Shown here: positions 24,401 through 35,649 of the stretch, in pieces
Position numbering within the stretch: the stretch's first letter is position 1
Layout of the letters: the number at the start of each line of letters is the position of its first letter
From: Parachaetomium inaequale
Lineage: Eukaryota; Ascomycota; Sordariomycetes; Sordariales; Chaetomiaceae
Assembly (NCBI GenBank): GCA_033296685.1
Contig: MU854351.1
Location: 1 to 64,000, forward strand
Length of the DNA stretch: 64,000 nucleotides
Direction of reading: 5' to 3'
Position numbers and translations under genes: made by a program
Notes under the pieces: generated by a model
Databases searched by the model: none
Seen by the model: only the letters and a program-made list of their open reading frames with translations
Told to the model about the DNA's origin: nothing

Positions 24401-25343
24401 AGTTGACCAACAGTGTGTCTGCTTCTGCATCCATCAGGTGGTGTCAGACTTGACCAAGCACCAACGGCATCGCAGCCCTCACTTTCCGGGACTCGGACGT
24501 TTTGGGAGCTCCAAAGCCACGATAGGTGCTGCAGGTGACGCATCCGGGGCGGCTCAACCGCGGTTCCGGCGTCGGCACAGCGGGATGGTCCAACACACGA
24601 GGTACCCGGTGCTGCTAACAACAGCGCTCTTGTTCCTTGCCGAGTCCCGAGTCCTGAGGGGTATCAGAGAGCCCCCTCTGTGTGCTGGCAGTTCGGCCTC
24701 TCCATGCGGACATGATCGGCGCTTCGCAAGAGCATTTGGACGTTATCCGCGCCCAGCGCGGGCGGGAGAAGAGCGGTGCCGCGGTAGACGTGAGCCCGGC
24801 TCCGCCATCGGGCGGCCCATGCTGTGCCGTGCCGGAGGTGGCCGGTGCTGGCGTGACGGGCTGGCTCCGGCAGCATCGGCACCAATCAGCGGGGGCGGAG
24901 GTCGCTTCCAGGGGACCCCGCACACTGCCCACGCTGCATCGAAAAATGGGCGGCTGCGTCGTGGAGGGGTAGCGGGATGGACGACACACTTCGGAGTCGG
25001 ACTGCCATCACCAACGAAACAACCACATGCATCGCTCGACTCACCGTCAGGTAATTGCCGTCTTGGTGGGCACATGAGGCCGCGATCCAATATCTGCATG
25101 TTTTTGTGTGATATGCGGCTGCAGAAAGCCATGGCTCTTCCGTTCCATAACGATCGTGTCGCTGGCGGCAGACGGGAAGGACCCGCCGTCGACTGTCGGA
25201 TGCGAGGGAACCTGGAATGAATGAATGAACATTAGCGGCCGAGCACTCCGAGACGTGGAGCCCGATGTATGTACGCGTACATGGAGCGAAGGCATAGCGC
25301 ACCTTTCACCGCCTCGAGGGGATCCAGTCTGCTCTAGGCTTGG

Positions 25344-25350
25344 TATAAAA
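25344..25350 (+). promoter_or_regulatory. TATA box of INO1
   Basis: TATAAAA lies about 440 bp before the INO1 ATG and about 230 bp before the inferred 5' UTR intron. Spacing is consistent with a transcription start around 25375-25400. Confidence 0.55.
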
Positions 25351-25577
25351 GGATGGCGCTACTGCCGTTTCTGCCGAGCGAGTTTTCGTTTCTTTGTCAA
25401 CCGAAAACCGAACCTGGAATCCACACGTCACTTGCACTTGGAAGCTTCCATCGATCCCAACCCATCTCACTGGCGCTTCTGTGCCCTCACCTGCTTCGTC
25501 CCATCTTCTGCTAACCGATCGCGCTCTCGAGCTGCGATCGCTCCAGCCGTCAAAACGTTCTCCAACCTCCTCAACTC

Positions 25578-25663
25578 GTAAGCAATTCTTCCACCCGCCA
25601 CAATCACACAATCACTTCGCTGGCAACCCCTTTTCTTCATAACACTCTCTAACCATCCCACAG
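25578..25663 (+). other. probable 5' UTR intron of INO1
   Basis: A GTAAGC donor at 25578, a CTAAC branch near 25649 and a CCCACAG acceptor ending at 25663 form an 86-nt intron entirely upstream of the ATG. Placement between the TATA box and the start codon supports it. It is read from consensus only. Confidence 0.5.
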
Positions 25664-25788
25664 GGTCCACCACCCGTACGCAGGAGCCCGTTGTTCTGCC
25701 TCGCCCGGAGGAGCAGCGGACTCGATCCAGGAACCCTAAAGTCTCTCTTGCCAAACGGCAGAAATTCCTGATCTAAAAACTTGCAAAA

Positions 25789-27541
25789 ATGGCACCGCAC
25801 GCTGAGACTGACGCGGGCACTGCGAACGGTGGTGGACACTACGGCAACAATGGCGCTGCTGCCAACGGCGCGGCCGCTCGCCCCAAGTTCATCGTCAACT
25901 CCCCCAACGTGGTCTACTCGGACTCGGAGATCCGCTCCAAGTACACGTACCGCACCACCACGGTGACTGACGGCGAGGACGGCTCCCGCATCGTCACCCC
26001 CAAGGAGACCGTCTACGACTTCAAGCTCGACACCAAGGTCCCCAAGCTCGGCGTCATGCTGGTCGGCCTAGGCGGCAACAACGGCACCACCGTGACGGCC
26101 GGCATCATGGCCAACCGCCGCCGCCTTGTCTGGGACACGCGCAATGGCCGCCAGGCCGCCAACTACTACGGTTCCGTCGTCATGGGCTCGACCCTGAAGC
26201 TCGGCACCGACGCCAAGACCAACCAGGACGTCAACATCCCCTTCCACGACGTCCTGCCCATGGTCCACCCCAACGACCTCGTCATTGGCGGCTGGGACAT
26301 CAGCGGCATGAACCTTGCCGATGCCATGGACCGCGCCAAGGTCCTGGAGCCGACCCTCAAGGCCCTCGTCCGCAAGGAGATGGCCGAGATGGTCCCGCTT
26401 CCCAGCATCTACTACCCCGACTTCATCGCCGCCAACCAGGAGGACCGCGCTGACAACCTGATTCCCGGCTCCAAGGCTTGCATGGCCCACGTTGAGCAGA
26501 TCCGCAAGGATATCCGGTATGTAACTGACGCTTGAGTTTGCGATGGTTGTGTCTAACCCGGCAACAGCGACTTCAAGGCCGCCAACAACCTGGACAAGGT
26601 CATTGTGCAGTGGACCGCCAACACGGAGCGCTTCGCCGACATCGTCGCCGGCATCAATGACACGGCCGATAACCTGCTCAAGGCCATCGAGGCCGGCCAC
26701 GACGAGGTTTCCCCCTCGACCGTGTTCGCTGTCGCTTGCATCCTCGAGAACGCTCCCTTCATCAACGGCTCCCCGCAGAACACCTTTGTCCCGGGCTGCA
26801 TCGAGCTTGCCGAGAAGCACGGCGCGTTTATCGGCGGCGACGACTTCAAGTCGGGCCAGACCAAGATGAAGTCGGCCCTGGTGGACTTTATGATCAACGC
26901 CGGCATCAAGCTCACCTCGATTGCCAGCTACAACCACCTTGGCAACAACGACGGCATGAACCTGAGCTCGCACCGGCAGTTCCGCTCCAAGGAGATCTCC
27001 AAGTCCAACGTGGTCGACGACATGGTTGCCGCCAACACGGTCCTGTACGCCAAGGACGAGCACCCCGACCACGTTGTCGTCATCAAGTACATCCCCGCCG
27101 TCGGCGACAGCAAGCGCGCCATGGACGAGTACTCTGCCGAGATCTTCCTTGGTGGCCACCAGACCATCTCGTAGGTGGCACTCTTCTTGCTTCTGATTGT
27201 CAATTTGCTAACTCCATCATCACAGGATGGCCAACGTCTGCGAGGACTCGCTGCTTGCTTCCCCGCTCATCATCGACCTGGTCGTCATCGCCGAGCTGAT
27301 GACGCGCATCCAGTGGAAGCTGCACTCGGCCGAGGCCGGGGGCGAGAGCGCCAAGGGCTACAAGAGCTTCCACAGCGTGCTGAGCGTGCTCAGCTACATG
27401 CTCAAGGCCCCCCTGACCCCGCCCGGCACCCCCGTGGTCAACGCCCTGGCCAAGCAGCGCGCCGCCCTGGCCAACATCTTCCGCGCTTGTGTCGGCCTCG
27501 AGCCCGAGTCGGACATGACGCTGGAGCACAAGCTGTTTTAG
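25789..27541 (+). CDS. ino1: inositol-3-phosphate synthase
   Basis: Converts glucose-6-phosphate to inositol-3-phosphate with NAD, the first step of inositol and phosphatidylinositol synthesis, in the cytosol. Three exons, 25789-26516, 26568-27170 and 27226-27541, give 548 residues, close to the usual length. The NAD-binding glycine-rich segment LMVGLGGNNGTT-like (here VGLGGNNGTTVTAGIMANRR) is intact. IGGWDISGMNL, GQTKMKSALVDF, SYNHLGNNDGMNL and SNVVDDMVAAN are family signatures covering the substrate site. Intron donors are GTATGT and GTAGGT, with clear TAA-type branches. The N-terminus is Ala/Gly/Asn-rich and variable, as expected. The start has AAAATGG context and follows a probable 5' UTR intron. 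No damage is visible. Confidence 0.96.
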
Positions 27542-28262
27542 GTTGTGCCACGGCCGGCAGCGCGTTAGCCGTGCAACGGCCGGCAGTGTTGGTTCGGCTC
27601 TGGGTGAACTTGAGGTCTTCCTTCCATGCTGTGTCTTCTCTTCGTTTCTGAACTTGAGGATTTTTTCTCTTGTTCAGCATTTAGCCAGGACTTTTATGCC
27701 AGTCGGCAGAGCACTTGGGCGGATATTGAGGGATCTTGCATCTTTGTGAAGAGAACAAGATTCCAGATGTAGTCTACCCTTAGCCAGTCTTTACAGAAAA
27801 TCCCAAGATTGTTACCGGGACTTGCTTGTTCATTGAGTAACCATGTACATGGTGTGAAAATACCCATGGCCTGGTGTTTCACTTTTAGAACCCCTACCCC
27901 CCGGATACTCTGCGTTTGATGAGGCTTGTGATTCAAAAGGAGATTCACCGGTCACATGTTGCCTGAATCTTGCCGGAACATCGCAGACTCACGGAATATT
28001 GTACAGTTGAATCATGTTATTAGACAGTTTCGCTATGTACATTTCATGCAGCCTAACATTGCAGCATTTGAATACTGTTTCCGCTGCGGTGGGAGGAGAA
28101 CTGCCGAACAAAGTGATGCTCTCTGGCTTGACACATGCTGTGCGGCCTCTTCAAGCTCCCGCATGAATCATTTGCACTTTATGGAGTTAGTTTTGGCAGC
28201 TTGAACGGCGGAAAAATGCCAGAACTGTAGAGACCAGGGAGGTGGGGAGTAAACACCCATGT
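27542..28262. other. intergenic between convergent genes
   Basis: About 720 bp separating the 3' ends of INO1 and the acyl-CoA ligase gene. It is moderately AT-richer than its neighbours. No gene or repeat is seen. Confidence 0.5.
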
Positions 28263-30067
28263 TCAGAGCCGTGATGGCTTTGCCGCGCCGTCGCCCACCT
28301 CCTTCTGGGCCCGATCCCGAAGCTGCTTGCGGAGGATCTTGCCAGACTGCGCGAACCAGTCAGTCGGTCTTTCTCCTTGCGTACAGGGGAACTTGGGAGT
28401 TTACTCACCGGATTCTTGGGCACGGCATCCACAAAAACAACGCCGCCCTTGAGCTGCTTGTACCGCGTGACCTTGCCCTCCATCCACCTCGCGACATCCT
28501 CCTCAGACGCCGTCGAGTTAACACTCCGCACCACATACGCCCGGGGCATCTCCTCCCCTTTAATCGTGACCCCAACCACCGCGGCGTCCGCCACATCCGG
28601 ATTCTCCAACAAAATCCCCTCCAGCTCCGCCGGCGCCACCTGGTTCCCCTTGACCTTGATCAACTCCTTTACGCGATCCACCACATGGAAGATCCCCCCC
28701 GGCCTATACTCCTCCACAAACGCGACATCCCCCGTGCGCAACCACCGCGTCCCATCCGCATCCACCACAACCGTCTCGACCGTCGCCTCCGGCTTCCGCC
28801 AGTACCGCCGCATGAGCGTCGGGCCGGTAACCCACAGCTCGCCCGTGACCCCCGCCGTCTCGATGGGCGTCTTGCCGTCCAGCGCGACAAGCTTGGCTTT
28901 ACAATTCGGATACACCTCACCCACGCCCCCCGACCCGCGGATGGGGCTCGTCGGGTCCCACGACATGGACGTGCAGGTGACCTCGGTCATGCCCCAGCCC
29001 TGGCGGACAAACAGGTCCCTGCCGGGGAAGAGGCGCTCCGCTTCCTCGCAGACTTCGCGGGTTAGGGGCGCGGCGCCGGAGCCGATTGTCTCGATGGACG
29101 AGAGGTCGTAGTCCTTTGTGGCGGGGTGTTTGGCCAGCAGCACGACGATAGGTGGGACGACGGGGAGGGTGGTGATGCGGAAGCGCTGGATGTGGGAGAG
29201 CATTTTGGTAAAGTCGAATGAGGGCATCACGTACACGGGGACGTGCAGGTGGGGGAGGTTGGCGATGAAGTAGGTCTGGCCGTAGGCATGATAAAAAGGG
29301 AGGAAGGCGAGGCCGCGGTCGGTCTTTTGTTTCTGGATGAAGTCTGGGCGCAGCTTGTTAATGTGCGCGACGCCGACGCCGTTGGCGACGTACGAGTGGT
29401 GGCTGATCTCGACGCCTTTGGGCACGCCCGTCGTGCCGCTGCTGTAGTTGAGGCAGCAGGTTGTTTCTTCCGGGTTGGAGGGCTCGTCCCAGGTCCAGGT
29501 GGAGGCCTGGGTGAGGTTGCCGGCTAGGAGCTCTGTCCAGTGGCGCGCGCCGTTGACACGGCCGTTGACGCCTGGACCAGGGTAGGGGGTTTGGGGGAGC
29601 TGGGAGACGGGAAGGGGGGTGTTGCCGAGGATGAAGATGCGGTCCCGGGGCAGGCCGACCTCTGCCGCGGCCTCAAAGGCCGTCTTCGCGGCGTGCTCGG
29701 CGACGAACAGGAAGCTCGAGCCGCTGTCCTTGAGCTGGTATGCCAGCTCTCGGGCGACAAAGGTCGGGTTGGCGCCGCTCACTATGCCGCCAGCCATGAG
29801 CACGCCCAGGAAGACGGACGGGAAGTAGAGGCTGTTGCCGGAGAAGATGAGCACCCGGTCGCCCTTCTCGAGGCCAGCCTGCTGCAGCCCCAGGGCGACG
29901 CGCTTTGAGAGCAGGCGGTAGTCGCTCATGGTCAGGAAGTTGGTGTCGGGGTTCTCCGGGTCAATGAAGGCCTGGTGGTCGGGGAGCGGACCGCACGCCG
30001 AACCAAAGATCCATTGCGGCAGGGAGCAGCACGGAATAGGCACCGACCAGCGCGAGGTGATGGTCAT
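28263..30067 (-). CDS. 4-coumarate-CoA ligase-like acyl-CoA synthetase, peroxisomal signal
   Basis: An AMP-forming adenylating enzyme that should activate a carboxylic acid to its CoA ester. Two exons on the minus strand, 30067-28409 and 28346-28263, give 580 residues. Motifs in order: the ATP-binding loop LNYSSGTTGVPKG, the GWGMTEVTC segment, WLRTGDVAFV, the hinge RVKELIKVKGNQVAPAELEG, and the C-terminal catalytic lysine in SGKILRKQLRD. That lysine is encoded in the second exon, so splicing of the 62-nt intron is needed for activity; without it the frame runs on to a different C-terminus. The mature end is -SRL, a good type 1 peroxisomal signal. 4CL-like fungal enzymes of this type act on phenylpropanoid or medium-chain acids. 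The substrate cannot be read from the sequence. Confidence 0.9.
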
Positions 30068-31675
30068 GTTGAGCAGAGGGTGTATCCTGCCGGCACCAAG
30101 TTAACGACGATCGAAGTGTAATGTGAAGATCGTGATTACCTACCAGTGAGCAGGGGAAAGAAGAAGTCGAAGTGGGCGATATATAAGGCGCTCAAGGAGA
30201 ATACCAGGAGTTGACCTCAAACAGGGAACGATGAAGGAAGACCGAGATTCCTGATGGGTGGGGCAAAGTACGTAGGGAGGAAGAAGACAGCTTGTTCCAA
30301 GGCAGCGGTAAGATAACGAGTTATATAATGAATCGGGCGGGCACCGCAAGCGGGATTATAACCGCGTGGCTGGTCGGCGACGGCGAGGTCCTTTCTTGAG
30401 GATGCGAAACACAAGGATAAGGCGTGTGGGTGTTATCGCTTAGGAGGAAAACAATGTCAAGCAAAAGCACAATGGCAGGAAGGCACGAGAAGTTGGTGAC
30501 CCTGGTGTGCCGTTCCTCCCCAACAAACCCTTTCCCCAGGTCCTTTAAGTCAGTCAGGATGGGCTCTCTAACCCCAAACAGCTCCTCTAAAAGACCCCGC
30601 AGATTCCAAGTTGCCCGGTGGGTGGAGTTGCTGGTGTTTGGTTCCCCTACCGGGAATACGACCTTCTCTGCAAAGAGCTTGGGAGTTCGGCGCGGAGTCA
30701 GGGGGGATCACTCGATCCAAATTCGTAGGTTGACATGGCCACAGACCTCATTTATCACACGATCTGCCCGGGCCTTTGTCCTTTCTTCTGCCTCGATGCC
30801 ACCGGAAGCCGCGGTTCTCGACTCCAAGCTGGCTGCTGGCCTGTCTCGGGAGCTGAACTGCATGGAAGCTGCAGTGTTGACAAACAGGGGGTTGCGATTG
30901 GGAGGCGAGCGCCTTGCCGATTGGCTCGCTGCCAGCGGACCCTTGGCTCCCCGCATCGCAGGGACAGGGTTCCCCGTAAATTTGGCTGAGTGCCGAGGCA
31001 CTGGACGGATTGGGACGAGCGAGGAGGGGTTGCGAGAGTGATGCTTGAGGAGTGGACGTGTTCCGCCTTGATAATGTATCGTTTAGTGGGTTTTGATGTT
31101 TTCTGATGTTTTGATGAAGCACGTTGATGGCATGTGTAGATGATCGGGATTCCGTCCTGGCGGACTGTGTCATGGTGCATGTTCCGATGGCATCTTGTGC
31201 GACGGTCCTTCGGGTTTCGTCTGACCTGGCTCGCCTGGATGCCTCAGCCGCGGACTTGTCGGAGCTTGTGCAAACTGCCGTTTTGATCGTCAACACACTG
31301 GGCCCGCCACTGACTCGAGTCCCACCAAATCGCCCGCGCAAAAGCCGGCGCCGATGGTTCTGGGTCGGAAGACGATACCTAACAGTCCAACTGCAACCGA
31401 CTGTGTACATAGTAGATTTTCCGCTGCTTTCGGAACGGTTCCGGGTTCTTTGCGGTGCAGTGCAACACCGAATCCTGGGACTTTCGGAACGGTACTGAGC
31501 CGGCGATTGGGCAGGTACCCGGGAAACGAGCACATCGTGTGTTACTTCAGACTCAAGTTCTAGAAATGAGCCGCCTCTCGCCAACACGAGAGAAACAATC
31601 GAGAGAAAACAAATGGCAGACCCGCTCGGCCATGCACTGAAGAGGACAACTCGCGGTCACGTGAACATCAATCCA
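30068..31675. other. intergenic, no gene seen
   Basis: About 1.6 kb between the ligase start and the first tRNA. A 279-codon minus frame (30748-31587) is Arg/Ser-rich with overlapping alternatives and I reject it. Two direct copies of CTTTCGGAACGGT lie near 31429 and 31486. Confidence 0.45.
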
Positions 31676-31757
31676 GGCGTGGTGGCAGAGTGGTCTAATG
31701 CGCAAGACTAGAAATCTTGTTCCTTCGGGAGCGTCTGTTCGAATCAGGCCCACGTCG
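31676..31757 (+). tRNA. tRNA-Ser (anticodon AGA)
   Basis: An 82-nt cloverleaf without an intron. The acceptor stem GGCGTGG pairs with CCACGTC, leaving a discriminator G. The anticodon stem CAAGA/TCTTG encloses the loop CTAGAAA, with anticodon AGA. The long variable arm (TTCCTTCGGGAGC) is the class II feature of tRNA-Ser. The T arm has GTTCGAATC. It reads UCU codons. An identical gene lies 3.6 kb away in the opposite orientation (35335-35416). Confidence 0.93.
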
Positions 31758-32468
31758 AAGATAGCAGCGCAAGTCGCGAGTTTCTTTTTCGTCTTTTTTT
31801 CCTCCCGAGTTGTCGGCCATAAATTTGAATGTCCAGTCGATTTGGAAGTTGCGTCAGTGCAAGGGATGAATGCGTGCTCTTTCTGGAAGCTGCGACGGGC
31901 GACCCCCACGCTGTGGCGTCAGCTGCTTCAGGCGATTGGTTGCAGCAGAGCCCGGATTTTGTCCGCCGAATGAGTCTCAACAGGGCCGTTTCATCTGTTC
32001 TTTCAGTGGGATGCCCGCTGTCTTTCCCTGGACTTTCAACAACGACACGCTCATTCACATTTCGGTGACCCCGAATAGTAATTGACAAGCGACAAACTGA
32101 AACAATCTCAAAGTTCTCGAACCCGGCAACAACCCAGCCATTTGCTTCGGAACCCAGGTTCACCTGTGGTGCCCGGGCGTCTGTTTCACGGATTGAACAT
32201 TGAATAGGGGCCTTCACTTGCTTGGTTCCATCTCACAGAGCACCCGTTCTGCAACCTCGACGATCAAAAATCTCAAATTATAGACGACTGGGCGTTATTC
32301 TACGCCGCCGACTTACCCGCTCTCTGCATCAACACCGCCGGCTCTCCAGTCTCCACGTGCGGAAAACGGAGTGTGTCAGAACAAGGCGCGGATTGGGAGT
32401 CTGGGGCGAAGGCTGAGACTCGGAAAGGAAGGGAGGAAAGTTCAAACACAAGGGTTGAAGACGCCAGA
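31758..32468. other. intergenic, MFS transporter promoter
   Basis: About 710 bp from the tRNA to the transporter start. No gene is seen. It begins with T-rich sequence just after the tRNA, which should serve as the Pol III terminator. Confidence 0.5.
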
Positions 32469-34415
32469 ATGATATCAATACCATGGACCTGGCGCCGGCC
32501 CGAGACGGCAGTCGACTACGCCAGCGCGGTAATCCCCCTTGAAGAGGCCCATCAGCACAGCCACTCATACCGGCTGCGGCCGCGGCCCGACCCCGAGGGG
32601 CAGCTGGATGATGAGGCATCTGAGGATGACGACGGCGCAGACAAGGACGGCGACGAGGGGGACACGACTATGCTCGTCAACACCAGTGCCGCTGCTGAGT
32701 ACAGCATCGAGGGGCTGAGGAGGGAGGTCAGGAGAGGCAGGCGGGGGGAGAACTGGACGGCTTATGAGAGTGAGTGTTCTGGGCTTGCTTGCTTCAATGC
32801 AGTTTGGGGGGCGAGATGGGATTGGAAACTGACTGTGCTGCGGCAGTGAAATCCAAGCTCATAAACAAGGCGATCCAGGACATCGGGATGGGGAGATATA
32901 ACTGGCAGTTGTTTGTCCTATGTGGGTTTGGTTGGTTTGCGGATAAGTGAGTGCCCACGAATTGTTGGATAGCTCCTTGTTACTAACCCACCTCCTTGCA
33001 GTCTATGGATGCAAGTACGTCCAATGCCCCGTTCTTCAGGGACCGTCAAATGGAGCTAACCAGCGTAGGGCGTATCACTTACACTCCCCTCCCTCTCAGC
33101 CGAGTTTGGCATCTCCGAAAAGTCAGTCCGCTACACAACATCGTCCTTGTTTGTCGGCCTGTGCCTGGGGAGCTTCTTCTGGGGCATCGGCTCCGACATC
33201 ATGGGCCGGCGCATAGCCTTCAACGTAACACTGCTTATCGCGAGCGTGTTTGGCACTGCTTCCGCCTGGGCACCGAGCTGGGGAGCCGTCTGCCTGCTGT
33301 ATGCCGCCTTGGGCTTCGGTGTCGGTGGCAACCTGCCCGTAGACGGCGCCCTCTTCCTCGAATTCCTCCCCGACGCCTCCAGCTCCCTACTAACCCTCCT
33401 CTCCGTCTGGTGGCCGATAGGGCAGCTCTGCTCGTCTCTCCTCGCCTGGTTTTTTATTGCCAACTGGCCCGCAGACCAAGGATGGCGACACTTTGTCCTG
33501 ACCATCGGCATCATCACCTTCGTCATGTTCCTCGTCCGCTTCTTCCTCTTCCACATGTTCGAATCACCAAAATATCTGCTCTCGCGAGGCCGACAAGCCG
33601 AGGCCGTCGCCGTCGTGCAAGGGATAGCGCTCAAAAACAACAAAAAGACGTGGCTGACGGAAGAAATCCTGGACGCCGTGGTCGAAGACACAGCCCCGCG
33701 CGTCCGGAGGCGTCTCTCAACCCGAAACATCATCCGCAACAAACTCTCCTCCTTCTCGGCCGAGCGCATCCGGCCGCTCTTCAACAACCGCAAGCTCGGC
33801 CTCACCACAGCCCTCATCTGGTTCGCCTGGGCGACCATCGGCATGGGTTACCCACTGTTCAACGCCTTTTTGCCTCAATATCTCTCCCACGGCGGCAGCG
33901 GCGGCGGCGACAACACCAACTCCCCCGACGCCCCCGCCCCCGCGATCACGGGCGACACGTACCGCAGCTACGCCATCACCAGCCTCGCCGGCGTGCCCGG
34001 AAGCCTGCTGGCGGCCTACTCGGTCGACATGAAGTCGCCCTTCCTCGGGCGGCGCGGCACGCTGGCCACGTCAACGCTCGTGTCGGCCGTGTTCCTGTTC
34101 CTGTTTGTCCAGCTGGGCAAGTCCCCCGCGTCGCAGCTCGCCTTCTCGTGCGTCGAGGCGTTTGCGCAGAATATCATGTACGGAGTCCTGTACGCCTTCA
34201 CGCCCGAGATCTTTCCCGCGCCCGTCCGTGGCGCCGGGACTGGTGTTGCCAGTTTTTTGAATAGGGCTACGGGGCTGTTGGCGCCGATCATTGCTGCGAC
34301 CGTGCCTGGGGACGGGACGACGGCGCCCGTGTATTTGTCGGCGGCGCTGATTCTGGCTGCGTTTGTGGGGATTTGTGTGATCCCCATTGAGACGAGGGGG
34401 AGGCAGCGGTTGTGA
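32469..34415 (+). CDS. MFS transporter, SV2/sugar-porter-like
   Basis: A 12-helix major facilitator, probably at the plasma membrane. Four exons, 32469-32769, 32847-32946, 33002-33014 and 33069-34415, give 586 residues. Exon 3 has only 13 nt (end of N, then LWMQ). It is needed to join GFGWFADN to MQGVSLTLPSLSAEFG in frame. The acidic cytosolic N-terminus (about 100 residues) precedes the first helix. The loop 2-3 motif GIGSDIMGRR is the MFS signature (G-x-x-x-D-x-x-G-R-R). A central cytoplasmic loop follows SPKYLLSRGRQAEAV, and TPEIFPAPVRGAGTGVA marks the loop between helices 10 and 11. Alignment to organic-ion or sugar carriers is inferred; no substrate can be named. The start ATG 32469 is the first in frame after a stretch that also stays open upstream. 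Confidence 0.88.
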
Positions 34416-35334
34416 AGGTGGAAGCATTTGGGTTATCGGCATTACACGAGGCGTTGGATATGTGGTAGGAGTCGAGGAATACATGCAATTGGTATATAAT
34501 TCAGGCACGAATCTACAATGTCAAGTTCAGAGATTCCACGTTTTTCATCTCCTCTTAACAAGGGGTTCGGGCACCTCTGAGCATGGGGCAGTCTGGAGCA
34601 TGCAGATCAAGGTTAATAACCCCCGACTGAGGCCCGTATCGCGACACCGGAAGTTTCGTGTTCCCAGATGTTGGCTTCACGCTGGCATCGATGCGGCTGG
34701 GGGCAACTCTCGGAAGTGATGGTATGCTGTGGTTTAGTACTGTCACGATGGTACTGGCTTGGGAGTTCATTGCGTTTCGGTGTATCCAGCCTGTATAGGA
34801 GGGTGATCGCGCGGCCTGGGTGCGACGAAGACTCGGCCTCATAGCCATCGATCAGCACCGCTGTCTTCAAGAAGAACATGTACACTTCTGTGAGAACGAT
34901 AAACCAGAGCGGGGCAGTGCAGTTGTGAGTTCGTGGTGCGGGTATCACAAGTTCAAAAATTGGGTTGCTCAGTAATGACATGAGGCTCAGTCTCGCTGGC
35001 CCATCTATATCTTGACCTCGCTCCGAGACAAATGAAAATCTGGAGCCTGTAGAGAGAAGTCGCTCCATAGTCCACCTAGCTGTACCCGTAGCGCTGCAGC
35101 CCGAGTTCGCTATCTGTTCAGTTGACTGTTTCATTCCCCGTTCGAAAGGGCGCCTGTATACGAGAGAGTGCACGGGGTGATTGGGGACAGACTTGGGTGC
35201 CCTTGTTCAGTCAGCTACAGCAGTGACACAGCGGCAACACTTCTTATCTCTCCTTTTGGCCTAGAACGAGGTGTAGCAATGTGCAGGCTTCTTCTGAAGG
35301 GAGTAGGGGGTGATGCAAAAATGGCAAAAGAAAA
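34416..35334. other. intergenic, transporter 3' region
   Basis: About 920 bp between the transporter stop and the second tRNA. The frame at 34613-35173 (minus) has no motif and is rejected. No other feature is seen. Confidence 0.5.
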
Positions 35335-35416
35335 CGACGTGGGCCTGATTCGAACAGACGCTCCCGAAGGAACAAGATTTCTAGTCTTGCGCATTAGACC
35401 ACTCTGCCACCACGCC
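35335..35416 (-). tRNA. tRNA-Ser (anticodon AGA), inverted copy
   Basis: The reverse complement is identical over all 82 nt to the tRNA at 31676-31757, including anticodon AGA, long variable arm and discriminator G. Flanking DNA is not similar, so it is not part of a larger inverted repeat. The downstream (lower-coordinate) side is A-rich on plus, giving T-rich sequence on minus suitable for Pol III termination. Confidence 0.93.
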
Positions 35417-35649
35417 TTGAGGTTTTAGTAAGCAAATATCTAGCCTATGGTGAGCGTATCCGAGCAAGTTGAGGAATGCCAAGCCCTTGAAACCTGGCGG
35501 GTCCAGAGGCCACATGCCGCGAACAAGGGCGACCCGCGACTGACCTTGAAGTCGTGTCCCCAACCCGCGCTTTGCTTTACATGCGTTTGCACCGCCTTAC
35601 CATGCCTCATCGCTGAACACCCAATCGCAAATTCTTCTAGTTGGCAACC

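Larger units (their letters stand above)
21465..25788. other. 4.3-kb intergenic region between LIM gene and INO1
   Basis: Divergent genes share this unusually long spacer. Frames up to 346 codons occur (21728-22768, 24186-25220), but they overlap open frames on the other strand and translate to Arg/Ser/Pro-rich sequence with no motif. I see no tRNA, repeat array or transposase. The right end holds the INO1 TATA box and a probable 5' UTR intron. Long leaders, a noncoding RNA or a missed short gene are possible. Confidence 0.4.

Noticed and set aside
24186..25220. 344-codon plus-strand frame in the long spacer
   Set aside because: Low-information Arg/Gly/Ser composition and overlap with several minus-strand frames.
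26068..27159. 363-codon minus-strand frame
   Set aside because: Antisense of INO1 third positions; Gly/Val/Asp-rich, no motif.
31420..31500. Two direct copies of CTTTCGGAACGGT, one forming GGAACGGTTCC
   Set aside because: Only 13 bp, two copies; may be a transcription factor site but cannot be supported.
30748..31587. 279-codon minus-strand frame
   Set aside because: Arg/Ser-rich, no motif, two other long frames overlap it.
32996..34264. 422-codon plus-strand frame over the MFS transporter
   Set aside because: Shadow of the transporter; Arg/His/Pro-rich with no motif, while the overlapping frame has helices and MFS signatures.
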